A stretch of 64,000 nucleotides of DNA. Source: Symbiodinium natans. Taxonomy: Eukaryota; Sar; Dinophyceae; Suessiales; Symbiodiniaceae. The notes beneath the pieces were generated by a model. It did not search any database and had not been told where the DNA came from. It worked only from the letters and a program-made list of their open reading frames with translations. Made by a program: the position numbers and the translations under genes. Location of the stretch: assembly GCA_905221605.1 (NCBI GenBank), contig CAJNDS010002590.1, positions 538,918-602,917 of the forward strand. The letters are read 5' to 3'. This document shows positions 1 to 10,185 of the stretch, one piece after another. Each line of letters begins with the position of its first letter. Position 1 is the first letter of the stretch.

Positions 1-760
1 TGGTTTTATTTCCGTTTTCATTCTTTGCGTCCTTTGTCGTTTCTCTGGTTTTTGATCAAGCGTTTGCCTGTGTTTTTGAGGTGTTCTTCTTTTGTCCTAT
101 GCCTGGGCGGGAGATAGAACTCCGTCACCTACATTGCTTGTATTTCCGTTTGCATTGCTGTTTGCATGCTTGTTCGTGATTTTTGGCATAGCCTTTGCCT
201 GTGTTTTTGAGCTGTTCTCCTTGTCATTTGTTCTGCCTGAGTAGGAGAGAAACTCCGTGACCTATTTTGCTTGTATTTCTGATTTCATTGCTCTTTGCCT
301 CCTTCTGCGTTTGTGTTGCTTTTGATCCAGCATTTGCCTCTCTTTTTGAGGCGTTCCTCTTTTCTCCTATGCCTGGGCAGGAGGTAAAACTCCGTCCGCT
401 ACCTTGGATTTATTTCCGTTTTCATTCTTTGCGTCCTTTGTCGTTTCTCTGGGTTTTGATCAAGCATTTGCCTGTGTTTTTGAGGTGTTCTTCTTTTGTC
501 CTATGCCTGGGTGGGAGAAAGAACTCCGTCACCTACGTTGCTTTTATTTCCGTTTGCATTGCTGTTTGCATGCTTGTTCGTGTTTTTTGGCATAGCATTT
601 GCCTATGTTTTTGAGCTGTTCTCCTTTTAATTTGTTCTGCCTGAGTAGGAGAGAAACTCCGTGACCTATTTTGCTTGTATTTCTGATTTCATTGTTCTTT
701 GCGTGCTTCTTCGTTTCTGTTGTCTTTGCCCCATCGTTTGCCTATGTTTTTGAGGTGTTC
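1..760. repeat. 134-bp tandem satellite with a three-unit higher-order period
   Basis: Copies of a conserved block (GCCTGGGCGGGAGA.. and variant GCCTGAGTAGGAGAGA..) begin near 101, 235, 371, 505 and 639, so the spacing is 134-136 bp. Units 101 and 505 (404 bp apart) resemble each other more than their neighbours, which indicates a higher-order repeat of three. The array begins left of the window and decays near 760. Open frames inside it are periodic and T-rich and are not taken as genes. It probably lies inside or beyond the next intron of the translocator gene, whose remaining exons must be further left. Confidence 0.9.
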
Positions 761-1376
761 GTCATGTCGGGCGTGTGACCCCAACCAACCCGCTTCGTGA
801 ACCTCGCGCGCCGTTTGAAGCCTCGCTTCCAAACGCTCTTCTGACCGACCCCTGGCTCGCAATCCAAACTTTGCCGTTGTGCTGCTCGCAAGGCTAAATG
901 CCCTGGATTAGCCGAAGGATTTGAGCCATGGGGGCCCTTCTAAGGGAGCATAGGGCACCGGGATTCGGTGGAATTTGGAATCTGCCCACTTTGACGCTTA
1001 GAACAAAGCAAAAAAGGCCCGACTCAACAGGACGTATAGAACAACGCAAAACGCAAGTTTTAAAACTTCCTCCTCCGCCGGTCTTTGGGTCGGTCGCCCG
1101 CTTCTCCCACCCTCCGCCGGTCCTTGGGTCGGTCGCCCTGTTTTTGCAGGATCCGCGTTGGTTCTCGGGGTGCCGGTTGCCCCGGGGGGTCCTTGGGTCC
1201 CCCTCCCGTGGGCCTTTATGCAAGCACATGGGGACAGATTCTAAATTCATCTAGGTTTTTCTAGTTGGGGGGGCTGCCCTGCTTGGTCCCTTCCTGGGAC
1301 CCTGCAGGGGCCCCACAAAACTGATACGGAGTTACAGGTAAACTTAACAAATTTGTATTTTTCTTTCCTCGCTCAC
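761..1376. other. No gene seen; intron or intergenic sequence
   Basis: The stretch holds a short duplication around 1075-1150 (two copies of a CCGCCGGTC..TTGGGTCGGTCGCCC word) but no exon with supported splice sites. It lies just downstream, on the minus strand, of translocator exon 1377-1424, so it is most simply part of the following intron. Confidence 0.5.
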
Positions 1377-2908
1377 TTGCCCGCAGCCGCCTCAAGGGTC
1401 AGGAATCCTATCAGAGTGCCCAGCCTAGGTATGCACAGTAGGACACTCTGAGGCTGTACAGTCTGTACATGAACGAAGCCATGCCGCCAAACACCCACAC
1501 CACCCGAACCCCACATCACCCCAACCACCCACATGACCCGAACCACCAAGACCGCCCCAAGCCACCCGCCCCCTGAGCCACCCACGCTGACGAGCCGCCA
1601 TCCGCACCGCCCGCCACCAGTGTGAAGGCCCCCCCCTCTCCCAAAAGGCTGCGAACTAGCCCTAAACCCTAAACCCTCATAGCGTCATCCCTGCAAAGGG
1701 CGCCCAAATCCTCCAACTACCCCAAGCTGCCCAAGCCGAAGCCACCCAAGAAACTCCCTAAGCCCTGAGGCACCCTAAAATGGCGGGGGGTGGGGTCGGC
1801 GGCACTGGCGGTAGCCATTAAATCGGGCAGCGCGAGGTCCCCAAAGGACCGAGCAAATGCGGACCTTTTAGCCCGGGTCGTCCCGGGAATAGCCTTGCTG
1901 GCCTCTGGCCTTCTGCGAAGCAGAATAAGGCCGGACGCCAGTGCCGCCGACCCCCGCGTGCCGCCGGTGAACGGTTTTTTTTTCGTGGGTTTTTGCGTCG
2001 CCACGGAAGCCCCCAGAGGGCGCGCATCATGAGCATCAGCGGGTCCAGCCCGGGACCCCCAGGCGCGCATCAGGAGCATCAGCGGCTCCCGGGGCGGGAC
2101 CCCGGGGGCGCATCAGGAGCATGATGCCCCCCAAAGGGCGGGCATAAGCGATGTGTCTAAGCCCGGGGCTAGGAAAAGGGGAGTTTAGGGGCCTTATAAA
2201 GTGCTTAGAAACTTTAAGGGAGTCTAGGAGCCTCAAACGCTTAGAGATTTGAAGGGAGTTTAGGGGCCTGAAAATGCTTGGAAACTTTGAGGGGGTTGAG
2301 GAGCCTCAAACGCTTGGAGATTTTAAGGGAGTTTAGGGGCCTCAAAATGCTTAGAAACTGCTCGCTCCGCGCTTCTGCCTGCGCTGCCCGCCCATGGGCG
2401 CAGCCCCTTAAAATAACCCTACATCCCACAAAGCCCTAAACCCTGAACCTTAAATCCGATAAGCCCTAAGCCCCAGGGACCCGGCTGGATCCATGAGACT
2501 GCCCAGTTCGCATGGAAAACGTTCAGGAGCCTGGAGCCAAGGCGGGCGATCGGAGGCTGCCAGGCAGAGATGAAACTCTTACTTGCGGGAGAGGGGGCGA
2601 AGTTCCAGGCTGGGACAGCGCCTCTTGTTCTGGATGTTGTACTGCACCTTGGCTGCTTCGATGGATGACGAAGACCCGGCACCACGCACAGCAGTACCAC
2701 AAGGAGAGACTTTTTCGGGCTTCTTGGGGCCACCCGGCGGCGGCAAGGTTAAGGGGGCTCTCCGCTTGTTTCATTTACAAGCAGGCAGTTGAACCTTTAA
2801 GTGCTTGTCTTCAACGCCTGCATGAAGCGGCCCAGTTGAGGTCCGCGCGTTGAAGAAGTACCAGAGCCCGGCGTACACAGGGAGCTTGATCTTTTCCCAA
2901 AGGCCTCC
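1377..2908 (-). CDS. Triose/sugar-phosphate translocator, internal exons (TPT/NST family), partial
   Basis: Four minus-strand exons join in frame: 2908-2849, 2647-2622, 2530-2486 and 1424-1377. The reading passes through KLPVYAGLWYFFN, VQYNIQNKR, LLNVFHANWAVSWIQ and LGTLIGFLTLEAAAGK. This is the N-terminal signature of plastid phosphate translocators: the W-Y-F-x-N helix, then the Y-N-I-x-N-K loop, then a W-x-V-S helix. Family members are about 300-400 residues with roughly ten membrane helices and exchange triose phosphate, PEP or hexose phosphate for phosphate in a plastid envelope. Donors are GC (AAC|GCGCGG), GC (AG|GCGCTG), GC (CA|GCCGGG) and GT (AA|GTGAGC). The junction into the last exon requires the CA|GC donor choice, which alone keeps frame. 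The 3' exons lie beyond the window start. No start exon was found, so the N-terminus is unknown. Which phosphate ester it carries cannot be told. Confidence 0.85.
1792..1954. repeat. 19-bp perfect inverted repeat with 125-bp spacer
   Basis: Positions 792-810 (GGGGTCGGCGGCACTGGCG, offset 1000) and 936-954 are exact reverse complements. The pair sits inside the last visible intron of the translocator gene. It could form a hairpin in the transcript or mark a degenerate foldback element. Confidence 0.85.
2019..2140. repeat. About 45-bp GC-rich tandem repeat, 2.5 copies
   Basis: The word GCGCATCA(G/T)GAGCATCAGCGG followed by a C/G-rich filler recurs at about 2022, 2066 and 2109. The repeat is intronic to the translocator gene. 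Confidence 0.7.
2175..2362. repeat. 37-bp tandem repeat alternating as a 75-bp dimer
   Basis: Five units alternate between a GAGTTTAGGGGCCT.. form and a GAG(T/G)..AGGAGCCTCAAACG.. form. Each ends in CTTAGA/CTTGGA..TTTGA/TTTAAGG. The unit embeds a TTTAGGG word, so this looks like telomere-like sequence captured into a longer repeat. It lies inside a translocator intron. Confidence 0.8.
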
Positions 2909-3058
2909 CTGTGGCAGGGCGAAGTGTAGGGTTCAGTCGGTTCAGTTTCGGGCGGGGGGGAGGAGCTGTGGAATGCACGGTTCATTAGAAGACCCACTTC
3001 TCTGCTAGAACCTCATGTTAACATGAAGCTCAGACTCGCCCAGGACCACCTTCAACGC

Positions 3059-4930
3059 TCACATCCTTTTCGCGTCGGCGCGGCGATCTTTGGCCCTCAG
3101 CGTAGTTTTCACGGCCACGTCCTACCATGGCCTGCCACCCTCAGGATCCACAGCCCTGAGCCACCCCGGTTCTAACCGGTATGCACAGAAGGCTAGCTAC
3201 AGCTGCAGTTATGTACCTGTTTCGGGGGGGGGGGGGGTTCTCGCTACCATGCACCTTCAAGTTAAGTCACCCTATACCCTCACAGTGGCTCAGCGGAGGC
3301 TTGCGCTTTCACGGCGGCGCGATCCAGGCCGAGCTCCTGTTTGACGGCAATTCTGGGGGTTTTAGTGGCTGTGGGATTCGGGACGGCAGGGGGGGGGAGG
3401 CGTTCTTAGAGAATTCTTTTTGAGACAAAACTTTGAAGGTGACAGGGTTCAGGTGTGAAGCTCTGGCTTAGGCCCTGAAGGCGCGGGAGGCTCCTGTTTG
3501 TAGGCATCCCACATGGCATCCACGTAGGCCTCGCGCTCTTCGCTGAAATCGGCGTGCACCCAAGCCATGTCATTGGCCTGTGGCATTGCAGGTCTGGGCA
3601 TTCTTCTTGCCATTGGTGCTGTTATTGTTCGCCACTGAGGTACTGTTCTTACTACTAGTAAGGTTGCAGTTCTGTCGAGATGCCAACCGTTTTGGGCAGA
3701 GAGCTTGGGGCTCTCAGGGCTTGAGTGAGATGGGCATTGTTGTCATGTCGTCCAAGCCTTTTTCAAATTCTTGCTTCAGGGCCCACACTCAACTCTGAGA
3801 CAAGTGATTCCTGCATGAAGGCTTCGGAATGGCCCGTGCTCAGCCTACATTTGCTGATAACATACCCTTTTATCGCTCAAAACAGGACGACGTCTGCCAG
3901 AATTATTGCATACTTCCCATTTTTGTGGGTACAAGGCCCCCGTGCCCTATCACGCCCTGCCTCAGCAAACAGCTGCTCCCGTGAGTTGGCCTTCATGGGC
4001 TTTGGTGCGCGTCGGCCCCTTCCTTCCAAGAAGGTCGCCATGCGGTATTTAGGGTTTATAAGTTTATCGGGTTGATACGGTTCATAGGGTTTGCAGGGTC
4101 AAGGTTTATTGGGTTTATCGGATTTATGGGGCTTTTAGGGATTATAGGTTTACAGGGTGGCAGGACCCGACTACTTGGTTAACACCAAAGTAGGTTTCAC
4201 TTTTCCTGCCACCAGAGGGCCTGTCTCGTAGGATATGAGGCTCCAGGCTGCTGCGGCCCTTTCGCGATTTCTCTCTCCCCCATATGGCTCTTACAGGCTT
4301 TCAGGGCGTGGATCCGAGGAGCTCATGACTTCCTATCACGGCGAGAAGCCTTTGAAGAGCACCCTCGCGGCGCCGGCCGCCACCAGGGCCTTGCAGCAGT
4401 CCCAGCAGGGAGCGAGCCTGGCTTTTCCATGGGGCTTTCTTCCGTTTCGGGTCTAGGGTTTAGGGACTTGGAGCTTACCTAAGCCGCCACCGTTGAACCC
4501 CAACCCTAAAGACACCCGTTAGCATGATGCCCAGTTATCCGCCAAGTCCACCCTAGTACCCGAAGAACTTATGCCGCCTCAAGGAATGAGGCTGAGGCCC
4601 GGACGCGATGTAGAACCATGCGCCTCGAACTGGGATTCCCTCGCGGGCACAACCTTCGGGGTTCAGGGGTTCACATTCACGCGAAGATGCGGGGGGAAGG
4701 TTGCTTTTGGAAGTAGCTAGATGTAAAAAATGAATGACATGCGGTTTCAAGAGTATGACCGAGATTAACCGTAATAGATCGCTTGCTGAGGGGTCAACAA
4801 TTAGTGCGCCTCATTGGCAAGGTTGGGGGTTTAGGATGTGTGGAGTTCGTCACCTGATTGGTGTTCAGCTGCATTCTTCGATTTGCTTGGGGCCTTGCCT
4901 TGCCAAAGGTGAAGTGTTGAACTCAATTAC

Positions 4931-4972
<42 letters not shown>

Positions 4973-5603
4973 AGTCGAAGTCCCGACCCGACTGACCCAT
5001 GGCCCATGACCCAGTAGCTGCGGTGATCTTCCGGATGGTGCGCGGCATGTCGATCGTTGCTTGCTCACACGCATTTTGCACAGAAGGGGTTCTGTGGCTT
5101 CTTAGAGGAAAGGCTTGCTCCCGCTACTGATTTCAATGCCTCCCCGAACACCTGGCACTGGTCACCTTGAATCTTGAGAACCCGACACCACAAAAACCCA
5201 AATCATTCTTGCAGTATAGCCGCGGCCGATGATCTGCATTTCCTTCGGCTGAAGGGTTCTCATCATGTCTGAAACAATGTTTGTGCTCTTTGGCTGCAGC
5301 CATGCATTAATCTGTGGTGACCTCTTGGAAGGTGATATATAGCTAAATGAATGGCTCTGCGCTTTGGGTGAGGTTGTTCTTGGTCGAGGGCTGAGGTGAA
5401 AGAGAAAGGTCGGCAGGCTCTGAGGCATGGAAGATGATTCCGGTTTCCACAGCAAACCAAGCGCAGCATCTGTGTAAACGCTTTTGAAACTATATGTATT
5501 AATTGGAACGCACACCTGCAGTTGCAAAGTCTGATTCTCACCCAGGCACTGAATGGATCTCGTTGTTGGCGGCACCCTGGAAAAAGTGGCGCACGCCTGG
5601 CAC
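3059..5603 (-). CDS. Zinc-dependent deaminase-like protein (dCMP/cytosine deaminase fold), incomplete exon set
   Basis: Minus-strand exons: 5603-5550 (VRHFFQGAANNEIHS), 4653-4605 (GIPVRGAWFYIA), 4417-4350 (LAPCWDCCKALVAAGAARVLF), 4022-3961 (ANSREQLFAE), 3577-3494 (DFSEEREAYVDAMWDAYKQ), 3336-3301 (ELGLDRAAVKAQ) and a probable last exon 3121-3059 ending KRM-stop. Exons from 4653 onward join in phase. The RGA-W-F-Y-I-A strand followed by P-C-x-x-C, K-A-L-V-x-x-G and R-V matches strand 3/helix 3 of the cytidine deaminase superfamily, where the two Cys bind zinc. The spacing is unlike RibD (PCxHxGxTPPC). The exon supplying the H-x-E zinc/proton-shuttle motif is not secured; a 15-nt candidate at 4868-4854 would give A-E-H but needs a non-canonical junction. 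Donors include GT, GC and GA (CAG|GAGCC). The charged C-terminal segment is not typical of the family. Substrate is unknown, and the first and last exons are less certain. Confidence 0.55.
4932..4970. repeat. 39-nt poly(C) run
   Basis: An uninterrupted C run, which is poly(G) on the gene-sense strand of the deaminase-like gene. It lies in a presumptive intron. Confidence 0.95.
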
Positions 5604-6953
5604 CTTGTTTGGCAAGATGTCGGGAGTAGGAACTGGATTTAGGATGGTAGAATATAGTGTTCCTCAGTTTCGAGTCTCTGGTTCTTCGGTTTGCATCTAT
5701 GGCCTAGCTGTCCGTAGCCCTCTTTATGGCTACAGCTAGCGGTCCATTCATCAAAGGTCTTACCAAACCCTAAACCCTAAAGTTGCACGGCGCGATCCTT
5801 CAAGTGCCATCAGAATCTCTTAAGGGCCTAGGTACTTAGGGAGTATATACTTGGGCCTATTCAATGTCAAGGGGTTCCCCTTCAGTAGCTTTGGGTCCCA
5901 AGTCTCTACTATACAGGTGCATGGACCCTTAGGGATCTTGAACCTTAAGCCACCCAGAACCCTATAAGAGCCCTAGTAGCACACAGAGTCTTAGGAGCCT
6001 TCGAAAATCTTCAAAACAACCCTCAATCGGCTCTGAGCCTTCTCACCTCAAAAACCCAAGATATCAGAAGAGGGACCCTTAACATCTACGGCCCCTCTAC
6101 AGTGGCCCCTAAGCTCTAAACCCCAACCCATCTAAAGCTTCTGAAGCCCTTAGCCCCTGACAGGGTCAGGTTCTAGCTGGCTCCAGGGCTTACAGGGTTT
6201 ACAGGTTTACAGGGTCCAAAGGCTTTGAAGCGAAGACAAAGCACGAGCCCTTCCTTGGCATATTCCGGTGATACTGGTCCTTGCACAAAACCTCGCACCG
6301 AAACCCCAGTTTAGTCTCTAAGTCTGGAAAATAGCCCGGATACCGATCCGCTCTGCGTGCCTTCGTCTCATGGGCCACCCGTCGTGGGGCGAAGCGAGGT
6401 GGCCTGGATTGAGACGCAGAGAGTTTGGTGGAGGCGTCGGGGGTTACTCGGGCTGTTGCAAGGACTGATGCTCACGAATTCGATGCTCCGAACGCGAACT
6501 TTCCAGTAATTTGCAAGCTGCAGATGTTTGAATTTTGCACAGCTCGGCTACTAGATGCCGGCGGGTGTTTGTGCGGACTACCATCTCGGAACCAATCAGG
6601 TTGTGACGGTTGCATACACCGGTAGCCAGTATGCAAGACTCTACAAGCTAGTTCTGGCACAATAAGCCTTAACGCTCAGGAGCCCTAGCCCTCGAAACAA
6701 GCCAACAGCCCAGTCTGTGTGCAGGCCAGCAAGCGCGTTGATGCCAAAGCCGACCACCTGCAACAAAGTTTGAGGGACCCTACATGGGTGTAACGTCTGT
6801 GACTTCAGGAAGTCCTTCTAGACCTTGGGGTCTGGGCGAGAACTGGATCATGGTGGCGGGCGCCCCTTTTCTCTAGCGCTCCCTTGAGGTACCAGCAAAC
6901 AGGGTATGCCCCTTTGACAAGGACCCCAGAAATGGACCCAAATTTCAGCACCA
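5604..6953. other. No supported gene
   Basis: The stretch carries scattered CCCTAA/TTAGGG words (for example 5765-5780 and 6186-6215) and several open frames without conserved content. The 5' exons of the deaminase-like gene should lie here, but I could not identify them. Confidence 0.4.
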
Positions 6954-7036
6954 CCCCTAAACCCTAAACCCTAAACCCTAGATTATAAACCCTAATCCCG
7001 AAACCCTATAAACCCTAAACCCTAAACCCTAACCCT
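6954..7036. repeat. Interstitial telomere-like array (CCCTAAA)n, degenerate
   Basis: About ten CCCTAAA units with single-base variants (CCCTAGA, CCCTAAT, CCCGAAA). The heptamer is the plant/alveolate telomere unit in C-strand orientation. It is flanked by unique DNA on both sides, so it is not a chromosome end. Confidence 0.9.
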
Positions 7037-7262
7037 AAATCCCCATACGCACATGCACGGCAGAGATCTCCTGCCTCGATATCGACGTGCGTCTCATTGA
7101 GTTGCCGCGGGGGGCGCGCCATGATGGCACCTGCCCAGCTAAAAGCTAAGCTCAGTTCTTTGTTGCATTCCTAGCATCAAACACATAAGCAAGTGCGCTG
7201 ATCTATACAACTCTGTGTATATATCCATATAAAACAGTATACATACACATATACACACAAAT

Positions 7263-7740
7263 TCAACTTGGGATTTTGGGCCGGCTAAGGCTTGCCCAAG
7301 GTGTTGCTTTTGTTTGTGGCATGCCGAACATGCTCATCGGGTCCTGGGGTTTTAATTGCAGTTTTGGTTGTCTGACTGAGGGCTCTCTGCCATGGCACTG
7401 CAACGCCCCGAAGTGTAGTTGGCCACCCGAAGGCAGTTGAACCGCACCACCAGCGCCTTGTGCTGAGCTCTGGCACATCCTAAACTGACCCATCTGGTGG
7501 AACAAGCAACTAAGAAGTCCCTTCTTCGGGTGTAGATGTCAGCAGGTCCAGGGCTGGGCCAGGCTACATCTAGGCTTGCTGGCTTTTGGGGCAGCCCGCA
7601 GTTGCCCCAAGCTTTCCACAGCTCTGGCACCCTGGCTGGTGACCACTGTGTGCCTGCGAAAAAACTTCAGGCGAGGCACCAGCCGAAGCAGGTTCTCGTC
7701 GATGGTGAGGTTCGGCCCTTGCATGCCCAAAACGCGCCCT
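7263..7740 (-). CDS. Unrecognised gene, exon cluster
   Basis: Three minus-strand coding-like segments. 7740-7631 reads PNLTIDENLLRLVPRLKFF and on to VVTSQ. 7467 to about 7385 reads KALVVRFNCLRVANYTSG. 7343-7263 reads DPMSMFGMPQTKATPW and then a stop. The first joins the second in phase (GT donor at 7630, acceptor AGAG at 7471-7468). The donor of the second segment is not clear. Residue use is protein-like and unlike the antisense frames. I do not recognise the family. Confidence 0.4.
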
Positions 7741-8639
7741 ACCTAGATGACCTATAGAGCTTCATCATGCGCATGCAGGCTGACGAAATGAAGCGCATTC
7801 ATCCACATAAAAAGTTTGTAGGATTTCAGTGCAATCTGCTGCCAGAGGCCGCATTAGACGACCACTCTAAACAGAGGCAGTAATGGTATACCTCTCTACT
7901 TGAGGTGCTCAAATGCCGCCGCGCCGCCCCAACGCCACCCAAAGGTGTCGAAAGCCCCGAAGGGGCCGGTGCGTGGGGGCAGCCGCACCACCGGCCTCCG
8001 CTTGAAGTCTTCTTAACTAACCTCTTGAAAGCCCCCTACAATAAGCCTGGTGCTTGCTGTAAGGGAGGAGTATGATTCCAACAGGGGCCTTTTAGTCCTT
8101 CTTGCTTTAAGGGTGTAAGGGGGGTCCCTAAGGGGAGGCAATGATGAAGAACTCCCGGACCTCATGGAAGGCTGCAGGCTCCTGGTCTAGAGTCGATTAG
8201 GCCAGGGATGGGTTAGGCTCTAGGGCATCCTACGGAAAGCCAGGCAAACCCTTCGAAGAATCTCTCGAAAATTCCCTTCCACGCAACCGTCTTCCGCGCC
8301 GAGGCGCTTCAGTGACGCGGGCAGTGGCCTGGTGGGGTCCAAAGGGGGACATTCTCGGATTTTCGGAGGCTTCTGCAAACCCTGCAAGCGTTCTGGAGCT
8401 CGCAGGTTAGGGAGGAACATCTGGGCCCTTCAGCTTTCGATTCTTCATTACATCTCTGCATACTATGCTTGCTATGGATTGTTCTACGACACAACGGAAG
8501 AGCTCCCGAACATCAGCCCAACATCAACCCCAGCATATGCAGAACTCCCAAAGACTCCCAAGAAATGGGATTAAGTTTCGACAGGGACCCTGAGGCCATT
8601 GAAGAACAAAGATCCCTAAAACACACTAAGGGAAAAACA

Positions 8640-9025
8640 CAACACGTCCAGAGGACCTATTTTATACATACACATACATATACATATATATGTATATACA
8701 TATATAGTGTTTTTTATTGAATTAAATTATCTTATACTAAACTAAATTATATCATGTATATTATATATATATATATATATAGCTAAGGATTGTAGCTTGT
8801 TGCTGCGATGGCGGCCCGGCCTCGTCGCCAGGCGCAGTGGGCAAGGGAGGCCCGACATGCCAGCGAGGCAGCAGCCCAGGCACCATCAGAGGTGCGGGCG
8901 ATCGCTGTCAATAACCCATATTGATTACATTATATACAATTATACTATATTATATTATATTGTCTTATAATAGTTTATATTGTGTTATATTATATTATAT
9001 CAAACTATATTATATTAACCCATAT
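8640..9025. repeat. AT-rich microsatellite block with a GC-rich island
   Basis: Runs of (TA)n and TATAT/TTATA words occupy 8660-8790 and 8920-9025. Between them, 8795-8890 is GC-rich and could encode a short plus-strand segment starting MAARPRRQAQWAREARHASE followed by a GT. No conserved homology is evident, and the island may be an inserted fragment. Confidence 0.6.
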
Positions 9026-9848
9026 TGAATTATAGAGTCAGTAGCTAGAAGTCTATATTCCAAAAAACGTAGGCTATAACCAATTCCTGAACGGCAGCGT
9101 TCGAGAATGGAGCTGTGGAGGAAAGGATTCCCAAGGGAGGGGGGGGGGGGGTAAGGGTCAGACACTCTAGAGCTGAGAAATCCTCAGAGAACCCGAAATT
9201 TCTGAGTCAGAAGCACCCTTAAGCCCCGAGATGCACCTTCAGGGCTTTCGCACTTAGAGGCTTCTATGGGGCATCGACATGGCCGGTTGGGGGCAGCGAA
9301 GCTGCAGCTTCCAGGCGCCGCGCTTGTGTACTTTTTTTTTTTTTTTAGGGGGGGGGGGGGGGCGGCGGGGGGTTGACGAAAATAAGGGGGACCCCTAACT
9401 AATGAAATACAGACCCCAAATCGCAGGGTTCTAATGCCAGTAGGATTCCGTTTAATAGGGGCCCCAATAAGGTACCCCTAATTTCGGACACCCCCATATA
9501 CCTTCTAAGGACAGGGAACCTGCCTTCACTACTGCGTGAAACCATGAGTCATGACATAATCATCTTCACTCGAAGAGGCGCCATTTTGCCCTCTGCTCTG
9601 CTTGCGCTTCCGCTTTCCCGCTTGAGTCTGGGGTTTGGGGGTTGTAGTGGTTTAGGGCTTCTGGGAGTTTACAAAGGGTGTACACAGGTTCGTTGAAAAG
9701 CGCGAAGGTTTGGGGCTTACAGGGCTTAGTAGGGGTCCCTAAACCAGCCGAAACCCGCGTGGGGATGACAGGCTCAGGTAGTCCCGGAGGGTTCGCCGAA
9801 GACCGCCGTCAGCAGCTCCTTGAGGGCCACAAGGCCGGAGGAACCGCC

Positions 9849-9965
9849 GAAACCCGAAACCCTAAACCCTATAAACCCGAAACCGAAACCCTATAAACCC
9901 TAAACCTATACACCCTAAACATCCCTAAACCCTATAAACCCTACACCCTGTACACCCTAAACCCT
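9849..9965. repeat. Interstitial telomere-like array, degenerate
   Basis: CCCTAAA words alternate with CCCTATAAA and CCCTACACC variants. Some units are 9 bp (CCCTATAAA). It lies between minus-strand exon clusters. Confidence 0.8.
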
Positions 9966-10185
9966 GATGCTGGAAACATAACCCCTGAACCCCGATTCCC
10001 AAACCCGAATTGCCTTCATGCTGTCTTTACCCACGCCTGCCCGGTCATCGCCGGTTTGGCCAAGTTGGTCCCTAAACCCTAGAAGCCCTCAACCCTGAGC
10101 CCACAACCTGCCGTCGCCTTCTCTGGAAAGGGGCTCTGGGTTACCATTATCTCCCAGGCCAAGACCCATCTTTCCCTGAAGGATC

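Noticed and set aside
1377-1424. C-terminal exon ending AAAGK-stop
   Set aside because: The TGA is the start of a GTGAGC donor shifted by one base. Reading it as an internal exon keeps the translocator frame.
4350-4653. RibD (riboflavin-pathway deaminase), which would have paired with riboflavin synthase
   Set aside because: RibD has a PCxHxGxTPPC site. Here the text is PCWDCC, so it belongs elsewhere in the deaminase superfamily.
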